Origin: Sipunculus nudus
Lineage: Eukaryota; Annelida; Sipuncula; Golfingiida; Sipunculidae
DNA: 64,000 nucleotides
Direction: 5' to 3'
NCBI GenBank assembly: GCA_026874595.1
Contig: CM049307.1
Span: 63,020,370-63,084,369, forward strand
Shown: piece by piece, positions 1 to 10,942 of the stretch
How the letters are laid out: each line of letters starts with the position of its first letter
How positions within the stretch are numbered: the stretch's first letter is position 1
Translations under genes and position numbers: made by a program
The notes under the pieces: model-generated
Told to the model about the DNA's origin: nothing
Databases searched by the model: none
The model's input: only the letters and a program-made list of their open reading frames with translations

Positions 1-1650
1 CTCCTCTGTTTCTGTATCTTTCTCTTTATCTCTTTCTCCTCTGTTTCTGTATCTTTCTCTTTATCTCTTTCTCCATTGTTTCTGTATCTTTCTCTTTATC
101 TCTTTCTCCTCTGTTTCTGTATCTTTCTCTTTATCTCTTTCTCCTCTGTTACTGTATCTTTCTCTTTATCTCTTTCTCCTCTGTTTCTGTATCTTTCTCT
201 TTATCTCTTTCTCCTCTGTTTCTGTATCTTTCTCTTTATCTCTTTCTCCTCTGTTTCTGTATCTTTCTCTTTATCTCTTTCTCCTCTGTTTCTGTATCAT
301 TCTCTTTATCTCATTCTCCTCTGTTTCTGTATCTTTCTCTTTATCTCATTCTCCTCTGTTTCTGTATCTTTCTCTTTATCTCTTTCTCCTCTGTTTCTGT
401 ATCTTTCTCTTTATCTCTTTCTCCTCTGTTTCTGTATCTTTCTCTTTATCTCTTTCTCCTCTGTTTCTGTATCTTTCTCTTTACCTCTTTCTCCTCTGTT
501 TCTGTATCTTTCTCTTAACCTCTTTCTCCTCTGTTTCTGTATCTTTCTCTTTACCTCTTTCTCCTCTGTTTCTATATCTTTCTCTTTACCTCTTTCTCCT
601 CTGTTTCTGTATCTTTCTCTTTATCTCTTTCTCCTCTGTTTCTGTATCTTTCTCTTTATCTCTTTCTCCTCTGTTTCTTTATCTTTCTCTTTACCTCTTT
701 CTCCTCTGTTTCTGTATCTTTCTCTTTACCTCTTTCTCCTCTGTTTCTGTATCTTTCTCTTAACCTCTTTCTCCTCTGTTTCTGTATCATTCTCTTTACC
801 TCTTTCTCCTCTGTTTCTGTATCTTTCTCTTTACCTCTTTCTCCTCTGTTTCTATATCATTCTCTTTACCTCTTTCTCCTCTGTTTCTATATCTTTCTCT
901 TTACCTCTTTCTCCTCTGTTTCTGTATCTTTCTCTTTACCTCTTTCTCCTCTGTTTCTGTATCTTTCTCTTTACCTCTTTCTCCTCTGTTTCTGTATCTT
1001 TCTCTTTACCTCTTTCTCCTCTGTTTCTGTATCTTTCTCTTTACCTCTTTCTCCTCTGTTTCTGTATCTTTCTCTTTATCTCTTTCTCCTCTGTTTCTGT
1101 ATCTTTCTCTTTATCTCTTTCTCCTCTGTTTCTGTATCTTTATCTCTTTACCTCTTTCTCCTCTGTTTCTGTATCATTCTCTTTACCTCTTTCTCCTCTG
1201 TTTCTGTATCTTTCTCTTTACCTCTTTCTCCTCTGTTTCTATATCTTTCTCTTTATCACTTTCTCCTCTGTTTCTATATCTTTCTCTTTACCTCTTTCTC
1301 CTCTGTTTCTGTATCTTTCTCTTTATCTCTTTCTCCTCTGTTTCTGTATCATTCTCTTTACCTCTTTCTCCTCTGTTTCTATATCATTCTCTTTACCTCT
1401 TTCTCCTCTGTTTCTGTATCTTTCTCTTTACCTCTTTCTCCTCTGTTTCTGTATCATTCTCTTTACCTCTTTCTCCTCTGTTTTTGTATCTTTCTCTTTA
1501 TCTCTTTCTCCTCTGTTTCTGTATCTTTCTCTTTACCTCTTTTCCTCTGTTTCTATATCATTCTCTTTACCTCTTTCTCCTTTGTTTCTATATCTTTCTC
1601 TTTATCTCTTTCTCCTCTGTTTCAATATCTTTCTCTTTATTTCTTTCTCC
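1..1650. repeat. 35-bp pyrimidine-rich minisatellite
   Basis: About 47 head-to-tail copies of a 35-bp unit made of CTCCTCTGTTTCTGTATC followed by TTTCTCTTTATCTCTTT. Copies differ by a few substitutions (TTATC/TTACC, CTTTC/CATTC), and there are small deletions near 1140 and 1540. One strand is almost pure pyrimidine. Because 35 is not divisible by 3 and the unit has no stop in any forward frame, a 544-residue open frame (76-1710) runs through it with a 35-residue period. That frame is a by-product of the repeat, not a protein. The array probably lies in an aquaporin intron; its left edge is outside the window. Confidence 0.97.
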
Positions 1651-1653
1651 ACT

Positions 1654-2228
1654 AGCATCATATTGACCCTCTGGCATTTCGACCAGAATACTGGCGCCAG
1701 AATGTCATGACATCTTCGTCTGAGGATCGCATTATAAGGCCTTATAAAGATGCAAATATTTTCGTCATTTCTGACAATGCTTCATGGGCTACAGGTACAC
1801 TGTCAATCAACATAAACCAGACCATTTGTTATCATTTTTTGTGTACTTTCTTATAATACCAAATATTAGCGAGAAATGTTCCTGTTTAACCCAGCACATT
1901 AGTAAACCCCTCAACATGTTTGTTGAATTTATGACCGCATGAACACAAGCATGGCTCGCACGGGTTACATGACGCAGGTAACTTGCAGGCGACACAGGAA
2001 ATGACCCGGGTCCATGGAGATGGTGTTTCAGTTTGGGTTGCGAGCTCACATATATACTATTGTGTTTATTCACCATTCTAAGCATAATATTGAGATTATG
2101 GGCCGTTTGCCACAATATGAATGCAAGACCACTGCGATACATTCCTCCATATAACTAGTATCATGACTCGAGTAGGCTTACCAGCCCAATTATCGAATTG
2201 CCTACTGAGTCGGGTTGTCACGGCTATT
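1654..2228 (+). mobile_element. Dispersed DNA element, copy 1 (8-bp target duplication)
   Basis: A 575-bp block that interrupts the pyrimidine minisatellite. It matches 20912-21499 in reverse complement from end to end. The octamer TCTCCACT flanks it on both sides (1646-1653 and 2229-2236), and both copies end at the same base (AG...GGCTATT), so the boundaries are well fixed. The minus strand carries an open frame (1807-2142) resembling one in copy 2. It matches no family I know and is probably fortuitous. An 8-bp duplication is typical of hAT or P-type DNA transposons, but I see no convincing terminal inverted repeat, so the class is open. Confidence 0.85.
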
Positions 2229-2490
2229 TCTCCACTGTTTCTCCCCCTTTCTTTTTATCTCTTTCTCCTCTGTTTCTCTCTCTTTCTCTTTATCCCTGTC
2301 TCCTCTGTTTTTCATTCTTTCTCTTTATCTCTTTCTCCACTGTTTCTCTCTCTTTCTTTTTATCTCTTTCTCCTCTGATTCTATATCTTTCACTGTATCT
2401 CTTTCTCATATGTTTCTCTCTCTGTCTCTCTATCTCTTTATCTCTGTTTTTATCTTGTTCTCTTTATTTCTTTCTCCCCTATTTCTCTCA
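2229..2490. repeat. Pyrimidine minisatellite, right part
   Basis: Degenerate continuation of the 35-bp array on the far side of the inserted element (CTCCTCTGTTTCTC and CTTTCTCTTTATC motifs). It is more diverged than the left part. The open frames over it (2198-2656, 2215-2520) are repeat shadows. Confidence 0.9.
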
Positions 2491-2861
2491 TTTTCAGCTT
2501 CTATATTTGATATGTGTTGATTTCTTTGCTACATGCACCATAAACAAAAAGTTTTTTTCTCTTGAGAATGATAACTGCTCTTACTGGTATATGACATTCA
2601 TATATTGTCTTCCATATTTCCATATATTTATTCCTTTTTATTATTGCTCTTCATGATTGGACCCTAGTTAATATGTATTCAGTATTGCTATCTCCATTAT
2701 AAACTCTTTACTCCTGCTCAAATTTGAAAGTACTTCAAAGTCAGAATTGACAATTTCCCACCAACACAAATTAAGTATAAAAATTAAGTAAATTCATAAT
2801 ATTATGAACACCCAGTTAATTAGAATGAGTAAAAATTGATTTTTTGTCTTTTATCTTGTAG
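2491..2861. other. Intron tail before the first visible aquaporin exon
   Basis: AT-rich, no gene seen. It ends in a T-rich tract and the AG acceptor at 2860-2861. Confidence 0.7.
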
Positions 2862-2988
2862 TGGTGGTCATTTCAACCCAGCTGTGAGTTTTGGTGTTGC
2901 CCTTGGTGGAGGGCTACACCCTTTGAAATGCTTCTTCTACCTCCTGGTACAAGTTGTTGGTGGTATTGTTGGAGCAGCTCTTACAAGG
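2862..2988 (+). CDS. Aquaporin exon with first NPA motif
   Basis: Begins with the last base of a split codon, then [11 protein letters not shown]. It covers loop B and the following helix ([18 protein letters not shown]) and ends in phase 0 at ACA AGG before GTGAGT. Its last 14 bases form part of the tandem unit that follows. Confidence 0.93.
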
Positions 2989-5900
2989 GTGAGTAGCAGC
3001 TCTTACAAAGGTGAGTAGCAACTCTTACAAAGGTGAGTAGCAGCTCTTACAAAGGTAAGTAGCAGCTCTTACAAGGGTGAGAAGCAGCTCTTACAAGGGT
3101 GAGAAAAGGCATTTACAAAGGTGAGTCGCAGATCTTACAAAGGTGAGCAGCAGCTCTTACGAGGGTAAGAAGCAGCTCTTATAAGGGTAATAACAGCTTT
3201 TACAAGGGTGAGTTACAGCTCTTACAAGGGTGAGAAGCAGCTCTTACAAGGGTGAGTAGCCACTCTTACAAAGGTGAGTAACAGCTCTTACAAAGGTGAG
3301 TAGCAGCTCTTACAAGGGTGAGTAGCAGCTCCTACAAAGGTGAGTAGCAGCTCTTACGAGGGTGAGTAGCAGGTCTTACAAAGGTGAGTAGCAGCTCTTA
3401 CAAGGGGGAGTAACAGCTCTTACAAGGGTGAGTAGCAGCTCTTACAAGGGTGAGTAACAGCTCTTACAAAGGTGAGTAGGAGCTCTTACAAAGATGAGTA
3501 GCAGATCTTACAAAGTGGAGTAGCAGCTCTTACAAAGGTGAGTAGCAGCTCTTACAAAGGTGAGTAGCAGCTCTTACAAGGGTGAGAAGGAGCTCTTACA
3601 AAGATGAGTAGCAGCTCTGACAAGGGTGAGAAGCATCTCTTACAGGGGTGAGAAGCAGCTCTTGCAAGGGTGAGAAGCAGCTCTTACAAAGGTGAGTAGC
3701 AGCCTTTACAGTGGTGAGTAGCAGCTCTTACAAAGGTTAGAAGCAGCTCTTACATGGGTGAGTAACAGCCCCTACAAGGGTGAGAAGCCGCTCTTACATG
3801 GGTAAGTTACAGCCTTTACAAGGGTAAGTAGACAAGAATATTCAAAATTAACAACATGAATACAATGCTGGTTTATATAAAATTTAGATGAAAATATCTT
3901 TATCAGTTGTTTTTAATTGTGAAAGCATGTAGTGCTTAAATCCAGGAAAAAAAGCATTGACTGAAAATCCCTTATAGTAATATGATTATTGTAAAACTTG
4001 TACAACCATGTGTATATTAAAAACTCAACATAAATGTTTTTCATCATGAAATGTTACATCCCTAGTGATGGGAGCTATGTAATTACAGTGTCTTACACAA
4101 AGATTATTTGTCCTGGTGTGCAGACTAGACACATATCTACGAGTCTGTATGTGCATCAGGTTTAGCTACACTCGCTTGTTCTGCCCATTCATTATTGTGC
4201 ACTTGAAGACCAGTTTAGGTTCATCCCAAATATGACAGATGGCACTCCAATATAATAAAGACTCATTTTTATGACTAGTGAACATTTTAATTCACAGGCA
4301 ATAGAAATGACATAACTGAAGATTGTTTCTAAATTAATAAGCATAAGTTAAGACAAAATATTATATCCAGTCCTACTTACTACATATTTTATTAATAGAA
4401 TCAATTTTGTTTGTTGATAGTATAGGAACAACTGAAAATTTTGTAATGTTAGATTCAATGAGTCTTGGATAATGTAAACGTATCACAAAAAAAGCCTTGT
4501 GCCTTTTTGCCTTGATACAGAATCATAATTGCCAACAGCGGGTGCTGCAATAGCCTCAACAGAGGGTGCTGCAATAGCCTCTTAAAAAATAAATTGAAAT
4601 ATCTCTCAACTTATGGAGTAATAAGTGAAAAAAAAAACCATAGGAAACACTTTGCCTCATTCCTGACAGTTCAAGACTAAAAATGTACATAGTCAAGACA
4701 TGACTACTCACAAGTTCTGAGACTAAAGTCTAGCACAACCACGATCAATTATTATATGTAGTGTGTGTACTGCTCACATTTCTACACACTTACACCTTGA
4801 TTTTAAATGGAACTGTGTAGACATATACATTGGAATCATTCTTAATAGGATATAAGCTATTATAAAAACAGTATAAGAAATACATATAAAAGTAATTCTA
4901 TCAAGCACTTTATGGTACAGCAATGTATAGTCATTGCAATAGGTAAGAGAGATTTAATCAGTTTTAATCAGACAAATAATATATGATAACATTTACCTTA
5001 TTATAACATTTTACTCAAATCAGTAAAAATGTACTCAAATTTAAAAATGTAGAGTAGAACTTACAAGAAGAAAATATGTATAGTACTATGAAAAAATATA
5101 GAAAAAAATAGTATTTAGAGGATATATATTTCAGAGCTCAATATATTTCAGGGCTGCATGGACATGAGTACATACAAGTCTGTGTTTGGTGGCTGCACCC
5201 TGCTGGGACCTAAAGCTACCATTGGTTCAGCCATCTTGGTCGAGTCTGCCATGACACTGTTACTGGTCCTTACAGTACAGCTTGCAGCCGTGGATACCAA
5301 AGGAAAGAACCTGTTAGCCCCTCTGATGATCGGCTTTACTGTTCTGGTGGATATCATTGGAGGGTGGGTCACTTTAAGTGTAAATAAATTATATGTTTGT
5401 AATCATAAGTTTAAAAATGGCATAATGTTGAAGACATATCTGATAAACAGGATTGTTAAAGCCAGATATTCACATATATTTTTTTATAGATTTTTTTTTA
5501 TTTCTGGCATACTCTGTGTTCATATTAATGAGATGTAGTTAATTCCTGCTAAGAAACGTTCATATAACGCCTCTGTGAAGGATGTATATGATCTTGTTTA
5601 TCTACAAGGTGTTAGTAAACATATCAATATTGACCTAAAGCTAAAGTGTTTGGTTGCAAATCTGCGGAAGTTGAAGGGCCACTGCTTGCAAACCACCCAT
5701 TACAAAACTCTTGTTCATCTGAGATGCTAGTAGATGTCCCTGTTGAATGTATTTGAAATATCTTTGTGGGCCCCCCACCTGTTATAAACATGTGGATAAA
5801 AAAATGAACAGCCTGTGTGGGATGGAATGGGCATTTTCTGGCCTATTTTTTATAAAAGATTCAAGATATTACCTTTATTTAATAGACATCAGATAACGTA

Positions 5901-7736
5901 ATAGACATTTTCTACTACACTAGTGACATGTTGAGGGGATGACTGACCCTAAGATCAAGTGTTCAGGTCTGTTATATCAACAAAAGGGTTGTCCTCGTTA
6001 CATATCTCAAGCTAAGCTAATTTTAAGCACCATACATTTCCTGAGACAATAATCATTTGCACCATCCTGCTGCGGACCCATAGTGTGTTAGCTTTTATGA
6101 AACATCAGTATAAACTTTCAAATCATGCACGCCTACTTGGAGTGAAAATATTTTGACCAGAAACCCACCTCTTTTTGAAAGATAGGTCCATGGACTTTAT
6201 GGCACTATCATTGAATGAGTGAGAAGGTAACTCTGTGATAAGAATGATATATGCTGTTGTTCAGCCTTCAGTATTTTATATGCACAAGTCTTGAAATAAT
6301 TCAAAGGTGATATAATCCTGTGACAAAAACAATAGAACTCATGAGGTTAATTCTATTGTAAAGGGTTTTACCATTTTTTTCTTTGAGGCACTGATGGGGA
6401 AATAACTGGGGTCACCTTCAGCTCCGAAACCTTACGTCTAAACCACAAATCTTTCCTACATAAATACGAGCCTGACAGTTACAGCTAATGCTTTCATAAT
6501 ATTTTAGTTGTAGTGTAAACAGTTTAGTTTTTTTTCAACAGTGGGAGTATCAGCGGAGCTTCCATGAACCCTGCCCGCAGCATTGGTCCGGCCGTGGTGT
6601 TCTCCTCCATCAAAGATGAATATATCTGGGATGATCACTATGTCCACTGGGTGGGGCCTCTCATTGGCTCACTGTTTGCTGCCTTCTTCTTCAGGTGAGT
6701 TGCAGAAACAGGATTCCTTCTCCCTCACTGGACAAAATTTTATTATTATGTCATAATGATAATTAATAGAAATACAGTGAAACCTGTGTAATAGGACCAT
6801 CTGTGGGACTGGCAAAAAGTGGTTAATTCACAGGTGGTCTTATTAGACAGGTCAGTTATAACCAGTGTGAATGCATTCAGTTCACTCAAGGGTAGTCTTT
6901 ATAGACAGGTGGTCTTATTAGAAAGGTAGACTTTCAGAGAGGTTTCACTCTACACAGCAATATTTTTTTTAATTGAGAGAATGTTGAATATGTCTTATCC
7001 TTTGTGAAAGACAAATCAGGACTAAAACATTATTTGTCACTCGATATACAAATTTTAATAATATGTTGTGAATGTGGACCTGAATCTGTTGTGAGTTGTG
7101 ATTTTTTTTAAATAAAAAAGCATGTGAACAAAATCTGTCTTCAGTGCAGCCTATATCACCAAATTTAATTTTTGGTCTTGTGTTATGTTATATTTGGCTT
7201 TTGAATCAAACAATGTTACTTTTGTTAACCTCTGATATTAATCTAAATATATTCATTGTTTTGAATCACATATGCTTTAAATCTAATAAGCTGCATTAAC
7301 AGAATTTGTATTTATGCTGTGTTCCTTAATGAACCTTCTTGGTTTATCCATGGACTTTGATAATTTTATTATTTCAACTTAATCATTACAAAATTCACTC
7401 TGCCATGTGTTTCATTGATTGAACAGTGTCTGTGTAACTTGTTATTAATTCATATAAAAAGTTCTTGATTACAATTCACTGGAAACAATAAATATTATGA
7501 AGTTATTCCATGATATAAAACAATTGCAACAACTGCTCTTTCACTGTTTTAAAGCTTTCATATGATTTTACACATAAAAACATTAATTTACCATTTTGAT
7601 TACATATTAAACATTTGAATAGATTCAATTAGTTTATATCCTGTGGTGCTTATTGTGGTTATACTGATTAAATTTAATTTGTTTCAGAATTTTCTTTGCT
7701 GCTGGAGACAGGAGAGCAATTGACAGGGACAACTAA
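2862..7736 (+). CDS. Aquaporin-8-like channel, 3' four exons (5' end outside window)
   Basis: Membrane channel of the MIP family, passing water and, in the AQP8 group, also ammonia and hydrogen peroxide. Exons: 2862-2988, 5152-5363, 6542-6694, 7688-7736 (TAA 7734-7736). All have GT-AG introns with matching phases (0, 2, 2) and give 179 visible residues. Counting from the first whole codon, the loop B half-helix has GGHFNPA (NPA at 5-7) and the loop E half-helix has MNPAR (122-125), with the constriction Arg at 125. By alignment, the helix-5 filter position is Ile110, where orthodox water channels have His; the loop E filter position is Ala119 and lacks the mercury-sensitive Cys. The segments [15 protein letters not shown] and HWVGPL are AQP8-like. 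TM1, TM2 and the start codon are missing, about 70-80 residues, presumably to the left. AQP8-like assignment is by recalled family motifs; membership of the superfamily is certain. Confidence 0.92.
2975..3835 (+). repeat. 22-bp tandem array built from the exon/intron junction
   Basis: About 39 junction copies at a 22-bp period. Each unit has exon-derived bases (GCAGCTCTTACAAAG) followed by intron bases (GTGAGTA). The first junction is the real splice donor at 2989. By eye, about 33 of the 39 junctions keep GTGAG or GTAAG; others decay to GATGAG, GTGGAG, GGGGAG or GTTAG. Use of the next donor adds 22 nt and shifts the frame. Reading on from the exon meets a TAG at 3016-3018. Confidence 0.96.
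3836..5151. other. Rest of aquaporin intron
   Basis: AT-rich, no gene seen. A 27-bp direct duplication sits near 4537-4582 (GGTGCTGCAATAGCCTC twice). The acceptor AG is at 5150-5151; another TTTCAG lies at 5129-5134. Confidence 0.6.
5152..5363 (+). CDS. Aquaporin exon, helices 4-5
   Basis: Phase 0 start (GCMDMSTYK). It covers the loop C region and two hydrophobic helices ([37 protein letters not shown]). It ends with two bases of a Gly codon before GTGGGT. Confidence 0.93.
5590..5720 (+). repeat. Dispersed repeat family E, copy 1
   Basis: Shares CTTGTTTATCTACAAG, a TTGGTTGCA block and GGAAGTTGAA.GG.CACTG in the same order with 48150-48270. The two copies are diverged, and the class is unknown. 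It lies in an aquaporin intron. Confidence 0.6.
6542..6694 (+). CDS. Aquaporin exon with second NPA motif
   Basis: Completes a Gly codon, then [19 protein letters not shown] (loop E), a charged extracellular stretch ([13 protein letters not shown]) and helix 6 ([14 protein letters not shown]). It ends with AG of an Arg codon before GTGAGT. Confidence 0.94.
6773..6952 (+). mobile_element. Mariner-type MITE, copy 1
   Basis: 180-bp element between TA dinucleotides with inverted ends: TACAGTGAAACCT on the left, complement of TAGAGTGAAACCT on the right. Inside are repeated GGTGGTCTTATTAGACAGGT motifs in both orientations. Same family as 18302-18449 and 25245-25353. Confidence 0.75.
7688..7736 (+). 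CDS. Aquaporin terminal exon
   Basis: Acceptor TTTCAG at 7682-7687. Completes Arg, then [15 protein letters not shown] and TAA. The short charged cytoplasmic tail is normal for the family. Confidence 0.92.
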
Positions 7737-9460
7737 TACAGTTTTCCATGGAAAGATTATTATGAACTTTTTTTAAACAATTACAGGCCATAACATATTG
7801 CTTTGTTTAGAGAAAATTAGCAGGGAAAAAAATTTCCAAATCAATGAGAAGATTGTTTTAAATCAATATAAGACCCATTAAGTATACATTATTTTAAACC
7901 TGGTACCATGTTCTTTCTGATGATTTGCATATTTTAAAATATTCGTTTTCAACAATTATTTTTTTTTATTTTAAACAGTAGGCTATTTTAAGCACCCAGT
8001 AACAGTTAAATTACTAGACAATATCACAGACATGTTTTCTTTTTACTCTCATGTCTCTGTCTGCCTTAAATATGAAACTTTAAATTTCGATTCTGTACAA
8101 AACTTAAAATTTCGTTTTTACTCAAGAAAAACATGTGATAGTGGGGGAAAAAAAGGCTTTTGATATATTGTTAAGTAGTTTAATGTTAACCCATTAAAAA
8201 GTGGTTTGCTGTTACTGGGTGATTAAAATATTTTACTATTTATATTTTTTTAAATCAAATGTTACAGTGAGTGAAAATTTGAAAAATATGTATACCATCA
8301 GCACAAAAACTGTACCAGATTTAAAATGATAAAACTTAAGGGTTTAATATTAATTTTAATGAGTTATTGGTTGATTTTGAATTGGGTTTTTTTTCCCTCT
8401 GCTGTTACCTTAATTTCAAATGAAAGTGCAATACAAGTATGTTAATGTGACATATCATTGTCAGTTCATAATGTTCCTATAATCATATATTACATGTTTG
8501 CATTATATCATAAGAAACACTTTAGAATATTGATCATGTGAGAGAAAAATGTTCAACTAAGATTTAAATTAAATATATTAATTTACTTAAGTTTTCATGA
8601 CTAGTTTCAATCGGTATATCAGTAAACAAAATTTTGAATTTTATGGGGGAAAAATCAGTAGGCTCTATGAAATGACAAACATGAAATAATAAACAAAAAT
8701 ATAAGTTCAAAGTGAAGATGACAAAACACCAGAAGAGAAAAGGTATTATTCTATTCTGCGACAGACACGGATGCATTTTCACTAAAGGTACGGCATTTTC
8801 TCATGACCTACTGTGCAGTACACTTCATTTCTTTAAAGAAATTTCCGAATACCTAGGGCTAAATTTCAATGAAAAATTGTGATTCAGGGGATCAATTTCT
8901 TGCACGTGGTTCCTGAAAAACAACAACTTTTTTGGTTGCCTATGATGCATTAAATATATAAATATGAAATGTTTCCTTATTGCAATCCAGCATACGTAAA
9001 TATTGGCACTTCATAATGATTCAGCTAAGAGATTTGGATTCTTGATGCATAATGACATTGTTATTTTAAATATATTTATGTATGTACATTTTCTAGTATT
9101 TTAATACTCAGCTTATGTATTATACCTAAACTGACCGAGTCTTTGTATGATGGCTTCTTTCAAGTGGTATATATTGTTACAGCATGGCTTCCATTTTCAA
9201 ATTTACATAAAATAAAACATTTTTTTTTGTATTTATAATATAATTAATTCAAACAAATATATTTTATTTCAGGTTTTATATTTTACTCGTATACCATGCG
9301 GGAGTGGGCTACAATTTGAATTTGAATGTGTTTACTTGTTTTGTCCTATTTTAAGCTGGTTGATATTTCGATAAAACACGTATGAGGATTTGTCTATTTA
9401 TTGTTAAACTGTAAATTTTGTTTCAGTCTTGAATAAAATGTGTATAAATGGAGTTTACAA
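7737..9460 (+). other. Probable aquaporin 3' UTR and downstream AT-rich DNA
   Basis: About 1.7 kb with no coding signal. AATAAA hexamers occur near 9213 and at 9432-9437. Which is used cannot be told from sequence. Confidence 0.5.
9432..9437 (+). terminator. Candidate polyadenylation signal (aquaporin)
   Basis: AATAAA inside CTTGAATAAAATGTG, followed by T-rich DNA. One of several candidates. Confidence 0.35.
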
Positions 9461-9777
9461 ATTTTAAGTTTTTTCATCTTATGACATAACATGTATATAA
9501 CATTTTAGGGGGCTTTTCATCTAGTTAATATTTAATAAAAAATAAAGTAAAATGAAAAGAATCAAAGGACATATATTGGCAAGTCATGTCTCTACGCACT
9601 GCATAGCCTTCATAGATCAACCAACAGGAGCCTTATTCGAAAACTGTGGAACATTAACTAAGGACTATCCCTTGAACATTTCATAAGAAAATAGCCCAGA
9701 AAACGCCGATCCCCCCGGATGTCCATTTTGTTTATACCCACGTGGTTATAACCTCAAAAATATTTCAAACGCATTTA

Positions 9778-10015
9778 ACAAAGACATGAGACCGCAAGTC
9801 AGATGCCCCAAAGTTTAACAAAGGCGTTTTGCAAAGACTGCCCTTTCAGCTTCCGCATAAATGTAACCAACCATTCCAGGTTCATTTTTTTCTGTTTTTC
9901 TTCATTTGCGCCTGTACCGTGTTTACCAACAGCTGGCACATAAACAAGCTCATGCATCATTCACAGATTCATTATAAGAACTTTTATTAATCGGTGAATA
10001 GCTGGCTTTAAAGCA
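9778..10015 (+). repeat. Dispersed repeat family F, copy 1
   Basis: About 240 bp sharing an ordered set of blocks with 10674-10942 and 33984-34284: ACAAAGACAT, AAAGTTT.GCAAA, GACCTTTCAGCTT-like, TTATAAGAACTTTT and GAATAGCTGGCTT. Same orientation in all three. No tRNA head or inverted ends seen. Confidence 0.7.
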
Positions 10016-10673
10016 TGTTGAATTAACACAAAAAAAAAGCTTCTCCCCTTTAAAATAAATCGTACACTGACAAAATATTTCCATGAAACCGTTTGCTTAC
10101 TCCTGTAAACTAGTGTTTAAACCAGTGGACCGGGCGCGGTCACAGGTGTAAACATGAACACAGCGCGTGGGGTCGTATGCATCGCGGAGCCACAACACAT
10201 GTCAATCAGGAAATGCCCTGGCTGACTAGGCCAAAAAATGTAATGCATGTTCCCGCTTGCTGAAACACCGCGTGTTGCGGCTCACAATCGGACCTCTGGT
10301 CATGCTGCCTTGTTTTGGTAAACAGAGACACGTGGACTGTGTATGACCTTTATGTGAAAAAATGTAAGATAATTCTTTCATTATCAAAACAGAATAAAAA
10401 AAATATATGGTTATTTTAATATATATGGTATATGCCAAATTAAATACATGTAATGCGTATATAAATAAAAGACTTAAAATCTTGACATTGTTAATCTTTC
10501 TAATTCCGATTGATAGTTTTGGTTTTGATACTGATACTGTTATTGAAAGGGCATATTCCAGTATCTGACGTCTAATAGCTAAAGATAATCTCTTGACTCT
10601 TATAAACGTAGGACAGAAAACCGCCAAGTTGTTCCTTTTGTTTAATTTAATTTATGGTGCCAGGAAAAAAAAC
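10016..10673. other. Intergenic DNA, no gene seen
   Basis: Contains a short GC-rich patch at 10125-10205 (GGACCGGGCGCGGTCAC). The minus-strand open frame 10226-10627 has no recognisable motif. Confidence 0.5.
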
Positions 10674-10942
10674 TTAACACAAAGACATCTGGTGGCAACT
10701 CAGATGAACCAAAGTTTTGCAAAGAGCGTTCTGCAACTGGTGACCTTTCAGCTTTCATACATATGCAGTAAACCACCTTAGGTTACTTTTATTTTCGTTT
10801 ATCAACATTGCTGTGTTTATTAACAGCCTGTAGATAAACTCACACATCCGTCGCTGATGCGTTATAAGAACTTTTCTCAACATGAATTACCTACAGATTA
10901 CCTACAGGAATAACCTACAGGTAGACGAATAGCTGGCTTAAC
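10674..10942 (+). repeat. Dispersed repeat family F, copy 2
   Basis: Second copy, 0.9 kb from copy 1. It has an extra triplicated ACCTACAG block near 10890-10922 before GAATAGCTGGCTTA. Confidence 0.72.

Noticed and set aside
76..1710. 544-residue open frame rich in Phe, Leu, Ser that looks like a multi-pass membrane protein
   Set aside because: It is a translation of the 35-bp minisatellite cycling through three frames; there is no non-repetitive coding sequence or splice structure.
1807..2142. 111-residue minus-strand frame with a similar partner at 21103-21345
   Set aside because: Both lie inside the same dispersed element, so likeness follows from shared ancestry. No domain recognised and too short for a transposase.
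1..3835. Regular repeats that might suggest a CRISPR array
   Set aside because: The units are contiguous with no unique spacers, and the context is an animal gene.
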